A stretch of 64,000 bases of DNA, from NCBI RefSeq assembly GCF_001641265.1, contig NW_020167528.1, forward strand, positions 1,178,001 through 1,242,000. Reading direction: 5' to 3'. This document shows positions 31,336 through 41,869 of this stretch, in pieces. The notes under the pieces were generated by a model. The model saw only the letters and a list, made by a program, of their open reading frames with translations. It was not told the DNA's origin and did not search any database. The stretch's first letter is position 1. Each line of letters opens with the position of its first letter. Source of the DNA: Pseudogymnoascus destructans (lineage: Eukaryota > Ascomycota > Leotiomycetes > Thelebolales > Thelebolaceae). The translations under genes and the position numbers were made by a program.

Positions 31336-32157
31336 TCACAACTTAGACTTTCCCTTCGTCTCAGCCTCCCAGGCCTGCACCCTCTCCTCCTTACCCTGTG
31401 CGACCTTCTCCAACTTCTCCCCATCCGCCGCGTCCTTCTTCACTCTCTCCTCATGCCCCTCCAAGTTCGCAATAACCTCCCGATACATCTCCTGCTTCAA
31501 AACACCATAAACCCCGCTCTTCGACCGCTGCGTTAGCTTCCTCTCTTCCACCAACGCGACCACCTCCTCCCATCCACCCAGCTTATCCACCATCTGCTGC
31601 TCCAACGCCTCCTTCGCGGTGAACCTATGCGCCTCAAGAATCAAAGTTCTGTACGACACAGGCGACAACTTGGCCTCAAAAATACCCAGCATAGCCGGCT
31701 TGAGCGGCGCGCCGAAGTCGAGCTCGTTCAGGCAGAGGTAGCCCCGCGAGGCGTTGAAGACGCGGTAGTCGTGGTGCATGGCCAACATGAAGCCGCCGGC
31801 AAAGGCGTGGCCATTGAGCCAGGCGACGGTAGGCATGGGGTAGGCTGCCAGGCGGGCGAAGAGCTTGTACAGCAGGGCATAGTAGCCGGGGGTGCTGAAG
31901 GCATGGTCAAGGTCGAGGCCGTTGCTGTAGAATTTGGTGATGCCAGAGGTGGTGATGACGACGCCGTGGGGGTAGCGGGCCTCGATGATGTCGAGGGCGA
32001 GGAGGAAGGCCTCGCAAAAGCTGCTGACGAGGCGGTTGTCGGGGGGAGAGTTGAAGGTGAGGAGGTAGGTTTTGGGGGCGGGCTCGGTGACGGTTACGGA
32101 ACCACTTGATGACTTGATGGGGATGCTGAAGAGCGTCTTTCCTGCTGGTGATAACAT
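31336..32157 (-). CDS. Enoyl-CoA hydratase/isomerase family, peroxisomal (PTS1)
   Basis: Single exon, 273 residues. Seen: crotonase fold with FYSNGLDLDHAF, oxyanion-hole segment NGHAFAGGFMLAMHHDYRV and CLNELDFGAPL, where the Glu of NELDFG occupies the usual catalytic position of delta3-delta2-enoyl-CoA isomerases. The last three residues are SKL, a canonical peroxisomal targeting signal, preceded by a charged helical tail. Inference: peroxisomal isomerase for beta-oxidation of unsaturated fatty acids; hydratase activity cannot be excluded. The start is the first ATG of the frame. Confidence 0.9.
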   Translation of the reverse strand: MLSPAGKTLFSIPIKSSSGSVTVTEPAPKTYLLTFNSPPDNRLVSSFCEAFLLALDIIEARYPHGVVITTSGITKFYSNGLDLDHAFSTPGYYALLYKLFARLAAYPMPTVAWLNGHAFAGGFMLAMHHDYRVFNASRGYLCLNELDFGAPLKPAMLGIFEAKLSPVSYRTLILEAHRFTAKEALEQQMVDKLGGWEEVVALVEERKLTQRSKSGVYGVLKQEMYREVIANLEGHEERVKKDAADGEKLEKVAQGKEERVQAWEAETKGKSKL

Positions 32158-32667
32158 TGTGAATGAGGTGTAGTAGAAGTAGAGGCTGGCTGTAGTGGAT
32201 AGGGGGAATTATAGGGATCTAATTGCTTGGAGGTTTTTATATATATATTTTTTTAAGAAGCATCTATGGTCGGGGAGACGTGCCGAGGTTGACGTTAGAA
32301 TGATTACTTATCGCCAGGTCTGGGCCAGTCAGCCTTGGAAGGTCCGGGATGACCTCGGCCCTTATTTCAATATGACATCGCCCATTGAAGTTATAAGCAT
32401 ATAGCATGTTAATGTATATCCTCATCTATCTTGATAATTAATAATAAGTAAAAATTAAATATTAGCCTTCAAACTATGTCGCAGTGTTCTGCCCCTCATA
32501 GTTTTTCACATGCCAGCCATGTGGACTCAATGCTCAGCCTTCCCAAATGCCTAAGGCCGCTAGTGCAAGGCTACCAAAATGACCCACAGCGCTGACGACG
32601 TCGGGGATACAACCTGTCATCGCGCCTGCCGCAAGACAGAGCTTAAGGGAGCTTCATAGCTGCAGCA
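32158..32667. other. Bidirectional promoter isomerase / ALG2
   Basis: About 510 bases between divergent genes. TATATATATA near 32238 and an AT-rich block near 32430-32470. No gene seen. Confidence 0.4.
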
Positions 32668-34106
32668 ATGACGGAAAAAACGAAAGCGGAACATATCGTC
32701 TTCTTCCACCCAGATCTGGGCATTGGCGGCGCTGAACGCCTCATCGTCGATGCCGCCGTCGGCCTTCAGAAGCGGGGGCATAAGGTGACAATTTTTACGA
32801 GCCACTGTGATCCTCAGCACTGCTTCGACGAGGCGCGCGATGGTATGTCTGCTCATAGCTACACTCATAAATCTAGAAACTGATAATTGTAGGCACGCTC
32901 GATGTCCGCGTCCGGGGAAACACCATAATCCCCGCCACGATCCTCTCCCGCTTCGCCATCCTCTGCGCCATCCTGCGCCAAATCCACCTCATCCTCCAAA
33001 TCAGCCTCACCCCCGAACTTTTCGCCCTCAAACCCACCATCTTCTTCGCCGACCAACTCTCCGCCGGGCTCCCCCTCCTCCAAGCCCTTCACCCCACAGT
33101 CCGCACCCTCTTCTACTGCCACTTCCCCGACCTCCTCCTCGCCAAAGGGCGCCAGAAGTGGTATAAAGCGCTGTACCGCCTCCCCTTTGACGCCTGGGAG
33201 GAATGGAGCATGTCCTTCGCCGCCTCCATCGCTGTCAACTCCGCTTTCACCAAATCGATCGTCACCGCGCAATGGCCCTCCCTTGCTGCCTCCCGCACCC
33301 TCTCCATCATCTACCCCTGCGTCGACGTCTCCGACAAGCCCGTCGAGACAACCGACAATAACACCCTCACCTGGCAAGACACCAACGTCATCCTCTCGAT
33401 CAACCGCTTCGAAGCGAAGAAGAACATCGACCTCGCTATCCGCGCCTTCGCCGGGCTGCCCAAGCACGCCCGCTCGTCCGTTCGCCTCGTCCTCGCTGGT
33501 GGCTACGACCCGCGCGTCACTGAGAACGTCATCTACCACCAGGACCTACTCCTTCTGGCCGAGGGCCTCGGTCTCAAGACGGCCACAACCAAGAACCTCG
33601 TCACGGCGCTGCGCGTGCCTGATGACGTCGAGGTGCTGTTCCTGCTATCTGTGCCGGGGGGGTTGAAAGATGCGCTACTACGCAGTGCGCGGCTAGTGGT
33701 ATATACGCCAGCCAACGAGCACTTCGGGATCGTGCCGCTGGAAGCGATGTTAGTAGGGACTCCCGTGTTGGCGGCGAATACGGGGGGCCCGCTGGAGACG
33801 GTGGTAGACGGTGTGACAGGGTGGTTGCGGGATCCGGAGGTGGTGGAGGACTGGACGAGGGTGATGGATTCAGTGTTGCATAAGATGACTGCTAAGGAGC
33901 TGGAGAAGATGGGCGATAAGGGGAGGGAGAGGGTGAGGGCGGAGTTTTCGGAGGAGAGTATGGCAGAAAGGTTTGAGGTGTTGATTGGGAAGATGGGGCC
34001 GCCGCCGAGAAGCGTGAGGAGTGCGGTTGTTGCTGTTGTGGTGGTGGCTTTGGCTGTGGTTCTTGGACCTATTATTACACTGTGGAGTTTGTATAGTAGT
34101 AGGTAA
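32668..34106 (+). CDS. ALG2: Alpha-1,3/1,6-mannosyltransferase ALG2 (2 exons)
   Basis: Exons 32668-32842 and 32893-34106; the 50-base intron is GTATGT...TAG with a TGATAAT branch-like site. Product 462 residues. Seen: N-terminal HPDLGIGGAERLIVDAA and FTSHCDPQHCF, middle YCHFPDLLLAKG, and the GT4 donor-site motif NEHFGIVPLEA (E-x7-E), then a C-terminal hydrophobic anchor (VVAVVVVALAVVLGPIITLW). Known: ALG2 adds the second and third mannoses to the dolichol-linked oligosaccharide on the cytosolic face of the ER in N-glycosylation. Essential in yeasts. All key motifs are present. Confidence 0.95.
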
Positions 34107-34278
34107 ATATAATACCATCTTATTCACTCTACCTTGCGCGAGGTTAAAAATAATGTTCGCGTACCTAATATGCACTTCCTTGTATCCCAGAAACCCCAAA
34201 ATAAAAACAGAAACCCAAGTCTCTACACCCACGCGCGCCAGTTCCCTATATACACCTCAGTACAATCCCGCAGCAGCC

Positions 34279-36078
34279 TCAAATGGCAATGCCCCTCTGA
34301 GACCACCCTCCTGGCCCCTTCCACGCCCACGCCCACAGTAGACACGCAAGCCACACGCTCCCCGCCATCGCCCAGAACGTAGTCTCATAGCACTCCCGCC
34401 CATAACAAAGCACATACGTATCCCTATCCTCCACCCCGCCCCTCTCCGCTGCCCACTGATACACACTACTATACACGACCCCCCACAGCGTCGCCCCCAG
34501 CGCCGGCACCACCGCCACGATTCCCCAATTTGTTCCGAAGTTTTCAACCCCCCAGATGACGCTGATGATGATGGGCGTGATGCTGAAAATCGCACCGTAA
34601 CCAGCCCCAATAGCTGACGACACGATCCAGAAACGCTCGCCGTGACCCTGCACAAAGCCGCTCGCTAGTGCAACTTGTCCGCCTGTCATGAGGAGGGAGA
34701 AGAAGAGGAGGAAGACGATGCGGGAGATGGTTAGGTGGGAGGGGCGAAGCGAGGGCGGGCGGAGGGATGAGATGGATGCGGCCATGTTTTCGTGGGGCCG
34801 AGAGATGGGCGCGAGGAGGTCGGTAAGCGTCCCGGTGAGGATACGCGCGATGGTGCTAGTCACGGCGACGATGCTCACGTGGGTGGCTGCTGTAGTTTGG
34901 GTCTCGCCTTTGACGCCCGGGACGATGGGTGGGTAGAGTGTCCCTATGATGGTACCGAGGTTGTTGACGAATGCCTCTCCGGGTCCGGTGACGAGGAAGA
35001 AACCAAGCGCTAGGAGCCACATCGTCGGGTCGGTCAAGAAGATGCGCGTCTCTTCGTTGAGAAGGAATGTTTTCTTGCGCGCCTCGAGCGCCTCCCTCGC
35101 AGCCTCTCTCGCCTTGGCGGCCGCTGCCAGCCGCCTAGTTGAGGCCGTATCATCCGTAGAATCGTGGCCATTGATAGAGCCATAATCCCGCGCCGCCTCG
35201 CTCCCCCTGAAAAACGCACTATCCTGCAACAGCCCGCTCGCCTCAAGCGTCTCCAGCGCATCATCAATCAGCTCATCTTCACCCACAATCTGCAGCCCCA
35301 CAGACCCCAACAATCCCGCAGCCAACAACGTCACAGCCAAGAACAAGAAATACATGAACGGCTCCACATCCCCCTTCCCACCCTCAGGCAACCGCTCATA
35401 CAGCACCCGACTCCCAATCTGACTCTGCCACATCCCACTCAGCCCAAACGCCGCAATCGGCGCCGCAAGCGCCAGTCCCTTATGCCTTCCACGCCCAAAG
35501 TTCTTCGCGCACGTCGTCACAGCAGAGAGATACATACTCGCCGTCCCCATCCCAATCGCCACAAACGCCACCACCATACACGCAAATGGCCACCCCCCCT
35601 GCGCCTCCGGCATCCCCACTTCCGCCGCACCACTCCGATACGTGAAAGCCGCGAGTGTATACCCCAGGCCGAACACGACGCCAGCAAAGAGGGACAGCGG
35701 CGCCGGCCCGACACGGTCGCAGAGATATCCGAAGATGGGAACGGGGAGGTACATGGCCAGCTCGGCGGTGATGGAGACGATATTCACCTGCAGCTGGGTG
35801 TAGCGCAGGCGCTCTTGGAAGAGATGCCCGTAGAGAGAGTATGCGGTTATGGAGCCGGCGCAGAGGCAGGAGACGATGGCGCTTGCGAAGGCGAGGTAGC
35901 GGCGCACGTCGCGCTGGTGGGGGTTCTGGTACCGGTCGGGGAAGTGCATGGAGCTGCTCGAGCTGGCTGGGTGGAGGGTCGAGGTGTCTTCCGGTTCGGA
36001 TTCATCTTCGGGCTCGGCGGGGAGTTGGAGGAGGGGCTGGGTGGGGGAGGAGGCTCGGCGGGCGATGTGGGGGGGCAT
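34279..36078 (-). CDS. MCH1: MFS transporter MCH1-like
   Basis: Single exon, 599 residues. Seen: a hydrophilic Ser/Glu-rich N-terminus of about 60 residues, then about 12 membrane segments, with AFASAIVSCLCAGSITAYSL in helix 1, AELAMYLPVPIFGYLCDRVG in helix 2-3 and the long central loop with TDPTMWLLALGFFLVTGPGEAF at the start of the second half. The order and wording match the MCH1 branch of the monocarboxylate-porter-like family. Known: yeast MCH1 is a vacuolar membrane protein without demonstrated monocarboxylate transport, so the substrate is unknown. It is downstream of VPS11 on the same strand. Confidence 0.85.
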   Translation of the reverse strand: MPPHIARRASSPTQPLLQLPAEPEDESEPEDTSTLHPASSSSSMHFPDRYQNPHQRDVRRYLAFASAIVSCLCAGSITAYSLYGHLFQERLRYTQLQVNIVSITAELAMYLPVPIFGYLCDRVGPAPLSLFAGVVFGLGYTLAAFTYRSGAAEVGMPEAQGGWPFACMVVAFVAIGMGTASMYLSAVTTCAKNFGRGRHKGLALAAPIAAFGLSGMWQSQIGSRVLYERLPEGGKGDVEPFMYFLFLAVTLLAAGLLGSVGLQIVGEDELIDDALETLEASGLLQDSAFFRGSEAARDYGSINGHDSTDDTASTRRLAAAAKAREAAREALEARKKTFLLNEETRIFLTDPTMWLLALGFFLVTGPGEAFVNNLGTIIGTLYPPIVPGVKGETQTTAATHVSIVAVTSTIARILTGTLTDLLAPISRPHENMAASISSLRPPSLRPSHLTISRIVFLLFFSLLMTGGQVALASGFVQGHGERFWIVSSAIGAGYGAIFSITPIIISVIWGVENFGTNWGIVAVVPALGATLWGVVYSSVYQWAAERGGVEDRDTYVLCYGRECYETTFWAMAGSVWLACLLWAWAWKGPGGWSQRGIAI

Positions 36079-36561
36079 TGAGAGGGGTTGGTGGGGGTCT
36101 GGGAGACCACAGTGAGGTATAGGAGATTCAGTAGGTAGGACGGTATCCTAGGTTAATATGTTGAAGCGTATATCGCAGAGCTTCGATGCAGATATTGTTG
36201 TTGGGCGTTTGATATGTTGGTGGTTGGTGGTTGCGTCGTTTCCCACACTGACTGTGTCTCTGACGAGTGCGGCCGCCGGCCCGATCCACCGTACAACAGT
36301 GCTTTATCACGATAAGGACCCAAAATGGTGCTTCAGAGGGCATGTCATGCGTGTACTATTATCGTGCTTCATTGCCATAGACGAGCAAGCCAAATATTAT
36401 TATGCTACAGTTATGCTTCGGTTGCCTTTCTTCGCGTCGCCCTTCCCAAGAAACACCTAGACTTCAAGCGCTCATCCTCATAACGCCCCGCCCAATCACT
36501 CCTCAATCAGCAACACCCAGACTGCAGGCGCTCATCCCACCCCTCCCAGTCCCCCAGTCCG
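36079..36561. other. Intergenic region VPS11 / MCH1
   Basis: Contains an imperfect direct repeat with AGACTTCAAGCGCTCATCC / AGACTGCAGGCGCTCATCC near 36460-36540. No gene seen; probably the MCH1 promoter. Confidence 0.4.
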
Positions 36562-39500
36562 CTACTCTGCCCCAGGCACCCCCAACACCCCCCTCCCAAA
36601 GAACTCACTAACCGTCCCAAAGCGATCACCACTCCTCTCCAACGCATCCTTAAAAACCTCATGCTTCCCGGCCATTTCCGTCTGCGCCTTCATAATCGCA
36701 CGAATCGTCTCATTCCCCGGCCGACACGTCGGACACTCCCATTTCTCGCCTTCTGCCTCGTTAGGGACGTTGAGGCACAGCTGGTGGAAGCTATGCTTGC
36801 ACAGGAAGTGCACCATAGGTGGATCGAGCGGGCTGCCGCAGCGCGCGCACCGTGTTGCCTGAAAGACGACGGGCTTGGTGGAGAGCTCTTCGATTTCGCG
36901 GCGCTTAGTTTCTGTCTCAGCACGGTATGAAGAGATGACGCGCTGGTTGGAGTCAATATCGCGGCGCTCGCGCTCGATGGTTTTTTGCAGGTAAGGTTTG
37001 ATCAGTCCCATCGTCGCGACGGAGTTAGCAGAGAGTGTCTGGATGACCTGGAGCGGCGCCATGAGGCCATCGTCGTCGATTTTCTTGAGCACAGCGTCGA
37101 GCTCGCTGCCGGCTTCTTTGAGGATCCGCGAGTCGGAGGTGAAGTATGCCAATGCTGCCGGGTATAGCGCCGGCTCGTCGGGTCCGTATTTTCGGAGAGC
37201 TTTGATGGCGCCGCGTGTGTCTTTGGCAGAGGTGTATGATCGGAAAATGTCAAAGCGCAGGCCTGCCTGTTCGCGGACGAGGATCGAGCCGTCTTTGAAG
37301 TCTGCCAGGTGGGATAGAAGGAGGACGTTGGAGGTATCGATTGGGATGTCTTTATCCTCGATCAAGGTTTTGGCTTTGGCCTCCCACTCTTCCCGATCAT
37401 GTTCGTCAACTTCGTTGGCTTTGTTAAGATACATCTCAAACAGGGTCGTGTAGAGGTCGACTTTGTCACTTTCAGCGACGTCGGGCTTGGCGAGACATGC
37501 TTCGAGGAAGGTGATGAAGTCGTTGGAATGGTCGACAAAAGACGAGAATGCCGTCCGTGGACGGGGTGGTGTATATGTAGGGGTTGTTGTCGTCGAACCA
37601 TTATCACCCAAGTTTATAACATCATTTATTGCAGGATTGATGTCCACTTGCGTTGCCGGTGTTGCCGCAGGAGCATTCCTAAACGGCACCGGGATACGGT
37701 TGGCAAGACCCTGCACCGCTTGAGCTGCATTTTGTGCGTAGCCTGCCTCTTGGGGAGGAGTTTCTGTGGCAACAACCTCGAGAACGGGTTGGTATTTTCC
37801 CGTGTAGTAGTCGATGAAAACTTTCGTAGTGTCCCTTGGACAGTTCTCCAATAATACGCGGGCGTATTTCATGAGATTCGGATAAGCCTTGGGAATATTA
37901 GCCTGGGTCTGATGGTCAATGAATGTGAATGCTTACGGAATCAGGGTCGAGCCTGCAGATATACTTCAAGGCCTCGCTATACTTCTTCGAATCCTCAATC
38001 AATATGTCCACAACGATCTCATGCTCGCCATGCTTCGTAGCCAGGTATGCTGCCTGGTCATAATACCCGCCTTGCCGGCACATCGAAATCGCAGTGTCAA
38101 GATCAAACTTGAGATCTCCTGGCGACTTGATGAATTTCTCCAGCTTGTCAATATCCTTCAGCTTCGCGTAGCAATTCAATAACAGCGTCGTATGATCTGC
38201 CGTAGCTTTGTGATGCTCATGTAGCTCTTCCAGGTACTCGATCAGATTGTGTATCCGCTGCGAGTCTAAGTACTTCCTGATGACCTGGGACGGTTCGGTG
38301 CTATCGATCGCTTTGAGGTACTGTTGCATCGCGCCATCATAATCACCCTTCTGGTATAAATGCTCTCCGTACTTCTGGAAGATGACATTCTGCTGCTGCG
38401 CATCCATTCCCGATTTCTGCGCGAGATTGATGGCGTAGATGAACAGATTGCGTTGATAGAAGATCTCGAGCCTCTGGTCGAGCGTCTTCTCATGGTATCT
38501 CAATATCTTCCCCTCCAGCGTGAGCGCGTACAAGTCGCCCCACAGGTTAAGCAGCGTCTGAATCTGGCTAACCATACTCTCCGAATGAGCCACAATCTGC
38601 AGTTCCGTATCCAGCACCGTAAACGTACCCGTATTAAACAGGTCCTCCGCCTGACTCCCCCCAAACCGTCTCAGCGTACTCGACTTCGCATTCAACATGG
38701 TCTGTGGAGGCGTAATAATAGCCAAATACTCCTCATGGCACTGCACCAAGCTCTTCGTCCCATCATACGCAAAGCAGGGCCCGCGCCCATCAATGCCGTA
38801 GTAATATATCGCATCATCCCTCACAACAATCACATCCCCATTCCGCTCATCCACCGTCATACACCCAACCCCACACCCCGCATCCTCAATCGTCCTGGCC
38901 GGTTGTCCCTGCCCTTGTCCCGAAATCACCAACTTCAGCAGCCTCGCCGTCGTACTGACATACAACGTCGTCAACCTCGCCACATCGCGAAACTCGACGC
39001 CCGTAACCGGCTCCTCGCTCTCAAACACAGTCTTCTGCCTCGTTCCGCGATCATGTATCAAATCCCCCCTCACCACCGTCACAGCCCCATTCGCAAACCC
39101 GACCGCGAGCTGCGACAAGTCCCCCAGCGCCGCAAACGCACTTATCGGGAACGGCTTCCGCCCATTCTGGATGTTGAGCGAGGACGTACACGTCGGGAGC
39201 CCTGTCTTCTTCACCAGCTTATCCAGCGCCCAGACTTTCAGGACTGGTTCGCGGGGCAGGTCTTCGGCGATTGTGACCAACAGCGCTGTGCCTTCGACTT
39301 GCCGCATGTGGGTTATTACCCCAACGTCATGCGCGCGCCAAGTCTTCTGGACGCGGAACCCGCGCGAGAGGATCCGGACGTCGCCATCGGGGGAGGCGAG
39401 GAAGAGGGAGTCGGAGCCGGAGGTTATGGCGGTGATGGAGGAGAAGGCGAAGATGGATGTGTCGGAGGGGGGCGGGGTGATCTGGGTGGCTTCGAAGAAG

Positions 39501-39579
39501 TCGAAGGTTTTCCACTGGGTTGGGGGGTTAGAGAATGGGTGAGTGATTTGGGAGGAGGACTTACGGAGGTTAGGGCCAT
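36562..39579 (-). CDS. VPS11: Vacuolar protein sorting protein VPS11/PEP5 (3 exons)
   Basis: Minus strand exons 39565-39579 (MALTS), 37937-39514 and 36562-37902; introns of 50 and 34 bases with GTAAGT/GTAAGC donors. Product 977 residues. Seen: an N-terminal beta-propeller region opening WKTFDFFEATQI, clathrin-heavy-chain-type helical repeats with QKYGEHLYQKGDYDGAM and DTAISMCRQGGYYDQAAYLA, a coiled coil, and a C-terminal RING-H2 finger (CARCGSPLD...HFLCKHSFHQLC...CPTC). Known: Vps11 is a core subunit of the HOPS and CORVET tethering complexes acting at endosomes and vacuoles. The 15-base first exon is short but gives the family start MALTSW. The second intron is unusually short and its acceptor could be off by a few codons. 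Confidence 0.92.
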
Positions 39580-39861
39580 GGTGCTGGCATGTTGGGAGCT
39601 CTGGGGTGGTGGGGGGAGGAGAGGTACCGTGGTGGTGATGGGGCTGGTGAGGTTCGAACAAGCTCTCCGACGCTAAACCGGAAGGGGATACACCCCGCAA
39701 AATCTTGAACTCTAATCGGCACAGCCGCCGCTATATTTAGCGCAGCTGTCACTACAGTCATAATCCGTTAAGTCGATAGCTCGGCTCCTGTAAATAATAT
39801 CAAGATAACGTAAATATCGAGATATCGAGTTTCACGTGACAGCTATTTAAAATGAGGCTAT

Positions 39862-40090
39862 TTACATAAACCAGCCATCCAAGGTTCCCTGTGCCTTAGA
39901 ATTGGCTACTGTAAGCCCTAACTCTCTCTCAAACTTCTCAAAGGACCGTAAATACACTGCTGCCTCGTTCGTGCCACTATTCCCAGATTCTGTGAACTCA
40001 ATCAGACGTTGTATAGCTTGATGTGCAGCTTGTGGGGTTAGCACAGGCTGTGGATTAAGCTCTTCATCCTCGTCATCATCTTGAGCCTCA
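39862..40090 (-). pseudogene. C-terminal remnant of a pogo/Tigger-like transposase
   Basis: Minus strand, cut off at 40090 by an LTR. Seen: an acidic linker (DDDEDEEL), LTPQAAHQAIQRLIEFTE and YLRSFEKFERELGL, and the C-terminal peptide AQGTLDGWFM. Known: pogo-family transposases often end in an acidic stretch, a helical segment and a PCNA-interacting-type motif (Q-x-TL-x-x-F/W-F). No catalytic domain remains. Inactive. Confidence 0.55.
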
Positions 40091-40928
40091 TGTCATACTG
40101 ACATTCGTTGCACTCAGTTTGCTATCAAACTCAAGAGCAAACTTAGAAATCTCCTCCTCAAACCTACAAGTCACTATACATATTTTGGCTTGTCACACCA
40201 ACAACAAGAGCAATACTACTCAACGATTGCTACAACCCTCTATGATTCATTACACGTCATTGCTCCTTAGTTACTGGGCCGATATTACCACATAGCATAT
40301 CTCTACAACTCTCTATGATTCATTACATGACATCACTCCTTAGTTACTGGGCTAATACTACACATGACATATCTCTATCAACTAGAGGCCTAGGAGCATG
40401 AATGATAGCTCTAAAAGCTCCTACGAACCTCTATGATTCATTACATGTCATCGCTCTTTAGTTACCCACAAGATTGGTTAAGTTATGACATAATTTGTCT
40501 GTGACATAATTTGTCTATGACATAATTTGTCTATAGGGGTACTCTGACCTTGGACCTCCTTTTACTTCCTATAGGCTATGAACCTAAGAGATGGTTCTAT
40601 GGGATTCTCTTATGTCGACTACAGTTACCAAGCCTGGTAAGTCATGGAAAGTCTTGGAAAATGAGAGAACTACATTCCTTTAGCATAAATAGGATTGCCC
40701 TTTCCTTAAGAAAGGGCAAGCAGACAATACAGTAAATCGACTATCACATACTTCCACGTCTTTTCCAAGCTTCCAAGCATTCATCTTGTTACTCCTTGTT
40801 TCTGAAAAGTCAGTGAGGTGTTAACCTCTGGCTTACCCCTGAGTTCCCAGACTCAACATTTGTTGCAACTTGTCTGAACCACTTCACTACATCACACACC
40901 TGATTGCTGCGTTGTGGAATAGTCTAAG
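40091..40928 (-). mobile_element. Truncated solo LTR, left arm of a palindrome
   Basis: Begins TGTCATACTGAC exactly at the LTR terminus and stops at GTCTAAG, lacking the last 103 bases of the family LTR. It is the exact reverse complement of 41032-41869 as far as I compared by eye, with equal length (838) and no gaps. Holds the 17-base direct repeat TGACATAATTTGTCTAT in three copies near 40485-40535. Strand of transcription is uncertain. Confidence 0.85.
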
Positions 40929-41869
40929 TGTAATGGTGGGTGCACCAGATGTGAGAATCTAGCCACCCAAGGAAGGGATGGATTTACTAAGACAACACAC
41001 TGTCTTAGAAAACAGAGCCAAAGGGTCGTAGCTTAGACTATTCCACAACGCAGCAATCAGGTGTGTGATGTAGTGAAGTGGTTCAGACAAGTTGCAACAA
41101 ATGTTGAGTCTGGGAACTCAGGGGTAAGCCAGAGGTTAACACCTCACTGACTTTTCAGAAACAAGGAGTAACAAGATGAATGCTTGGAAGCTTGGAAAAG
41201 ACGTGGAAGTATGTGATAGTCGATTTACTGTATTGTCTGCTTGCCCTTTCTTAAGGAAAGGGCAATCCTATTTATGCTAAAGGAATGTAGTTCTCTCATT
41301 TTCCAAGACTTTCCATGACTTACCAGGCTTGGTAACTGTAGTCGACATAAGAGAATCCCATAGAACCATCTCTTAGGTTCATAGCCTATAGGAAGTAAAA
41401 GGAGGTCCAAGGTCAGAGTACCCCTATAGACAAATTATGTCATAGACAAATTATGTCACAGACAAATTATGTCATAACTTAACCAATCTTGTGGGTAACT
41501 AAAGAGCGATGACATGTAATGAATCATAGAGGTTCGTAGGAGCTTTTAGAGCTATCATTCATGCTCCTAGGCCTCTAGTTGATAGAGATATGTCATGTGT
41601 AGTATTAGCCCAGTAACTAAGGAGTGATGTCATGTAATGAATCATAGAGAGTTGTAGAGATATGCTATGTGGTAATATCGGCCCAGTAACTAAGGAGCAA
41701 TGACGTGTAATGAATCATAGAGGGTTGTAGCAATCGTTGAGTAGTATTGCTCTTGTTGTTGGTGTGACAAGCCAAAATATGTATAGTGACTTGTAGGTTT
41801 GAGGAGGAGATTTCTAAGTTTGCTCTTGAGTTTGATAGCAAACTGAGTGCAACGAATGTCAGTATGACA
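40929..41869 (+). mobile_element. Full-length solo LTR, right arm of a palindrome
   Basis: Runs from TGTAATGGTGGG to CAGTATGACA (941 bases), the same family as the insertions at 53264 and 53945. Its first 103 bases form the spacer of the palindrome. The five bases on either side (CTAAG and TACGA) do not match, so there is no target-site duplication and the copy did not arrive by a simple insertion at this place. Internal short ORFs are identical in both arms only because the arms are. Confidence 0.85.

Noticed and set aside
40550..41410. Two identical 61-codon frames, one on each strand
   Set aside because: They are identical because they lie in the two arms of the palindrome; the frame is within the LTR and not conserved as protein in the other LTR copies.
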